Assembly (NCBI GenBank): GCA_910579115.1
Contig: CAJTSO010000006.1
Coordinates: 16,311-50,156 of the forward strand
Length of the DNA stretch: 33,846 nt
From: an uncultured Selenomonadaceae bacterium
Lineage (GTDB): Bacteria > Bacillota > Negativicutes > Selenomonadales > Selenomonadaceae
Direction of reading: 5' to 3'
Positions 33,409 through 33,846 of this stretch are shown piece after piece; the stretch's first letter is position 1; every line of letters begins with the position of its first letter. The position numbers were made by a program, and so were the translations under genes. The notes below the pieces were generated by a model that searched no databases, was not told where the DNA came from, and saw only the letters and a list, made by a program, of their open reading frames with translations.

Positions 33409-33846
33409 ATGCCGCAGATATTTCCTGAAATTTTTCCTCAGAACTTCGTAACGATGGCGGTGGAATTCATCGAGTCGGTTTTGCTGTACATTTTTGGCAA
33501 TCAATTTGTGGTTGACTGTATTTTCAAATTTATGGGTATTGGTGCCATACTAGGTATCATATCTTTGGCAGCAATGATATTTACTTATGAGGAACGAAAG
33601 GTTTGCGCCTTTATGCAGAAACGTATAGGCCCGAATCGCGTCGGCCCATATGGTTTGCTGCAGTCCATGGCAGATACCCTGAAACTGATGACAAAGGAGG
33701 ATATTATCCCCCTTGGCTGTGACAGGGTAGTGTGGGCATTGTCACCGATGCTTCTATTTGTTCCATCAGCTCTGATCTACGCCTTTTACAGCTTTGACGA
33801 TGGGGTGGCGCTGGCCGATGTGAATATCGGACTTTTTCTGCTGCTG
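33409..33846 (+). CDS. nuoH: NADH-quinone oxidoreductase subunit H, 3' truncated by window edge
   Basis: 146 residues are visible from ATG at 33409, preceded by AAAAGGA. The protein has the first membrane helices and the diagnostic loop YEERKVCAFMQKRIGPNRVG followed by YGLLQSMADTLKLMTKEDI, which binds the quinone channel. The frame is open to the end of the window. It directly follows nuoD, and NuoI and the membrane-arm subunits are expected beyond the edge. It is paralogous to HyfC in this window. Confidence 0.95.
   Translation, partial: MPQIFPEIFPQNFVTMAVEFIESVLLYIFGNQFVVDCIFKFMGIGAILGIISLAAMIFTYEERKVCAFMQKRIGPNRVGPYGLLQSMADTLKLMTKEDIIPLGCDRVVWALSPMLLFVPSALIYAFYSFDDGVALADVNIGLFLLL

Overview
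The window reads as a chromosomal segment of an anaerobic low-to-mid GC Bacillota, most likely a Negativicutes (Selenomonas/Anaerovibrio-like). This placement is inference. It rests on Firmicute-type gene blocks (SpoIID, mltG-trmR-trhP, sbcDC, DUF523) in the same genome as a membrane-bound group 4 [NiFe]-hydrogenase operon and a complex I operon that runs nuoA-B-C-D-H. No plasmid, phage, transposase or CRISPR hallmark was seen.

Layout. 1-3.5 kb: the end of a SpoIID/LytB-type protein, then queA, a flavin reductase-like gene and a two-gene chromate-transporter-type pair, all on +. 3.5-11.1 kb: a six-gene hydrogenase operon (hyfB, C, E, F, G, I-like) behind a long leader hairpin, closed by a terminator. 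11.3-17.6 kb: ftsH and sbcDC. 17.7-19.5 kb: the only long minus-strand block, a GalT-like DUF4931 gene and a class IV aminotransferase-fold gene. 19.9-25.2 kb: mltG, trmR, a frameshifted U32 'peptidase' (trhP-like) and dnaX. 25.4-30.1 kb: a DEDDh exonuclease, a DUF523 gene, tRNA-Ser(CGA) and carB. 30.2-33.8 kb: a PaaI-type thioesterase (minus) divergent from nuoABCDH, with nuoH cut by the window edge.

How the parts work together. The hydrogenase and complex I operons encode two evolutionarily related ion-pumping redox machines: proton reduction coupled to ion translocation, and a quinone-linked complex whose NADH-input genes E-F-G are not at the expected place. mltG-trmR-trhP matches the Bacillus yrrL-yrrM-yrrN/O neighbourhood. 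TrhP makes 5-hydroxyuridine at tRNA position 34 and TrmR methylates it, so the frameshift in trhP raises the question of whether this wobble-modification pathway still works here.

Most notable observations: (1) a 58-bp intergenic repeat family with three gapless copies and a probable decayed fourth, two of which bracket the minus-strand pair; (2) a D-amino-acid-aminotransferase homologue whose PLP lysine is replaced by proline; (3) a hydrogenase large subunit that ends exactly at its last metal-binding motif, so it needs no C-terminal maturation cleavage, plus a ferredoxin/small-subunit fusion with a partly degenerate cluster motif; (4) a 14+8 bp hairpin with a U-rich tail in the hydrogenase leader; (5) a perfect palindrome in the nuo promoter; (6) a probably leaderless exonuclease mRNA. 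No wholly new multi-gene system was identified; items 1-3 are the best candidates for undescribed biology.
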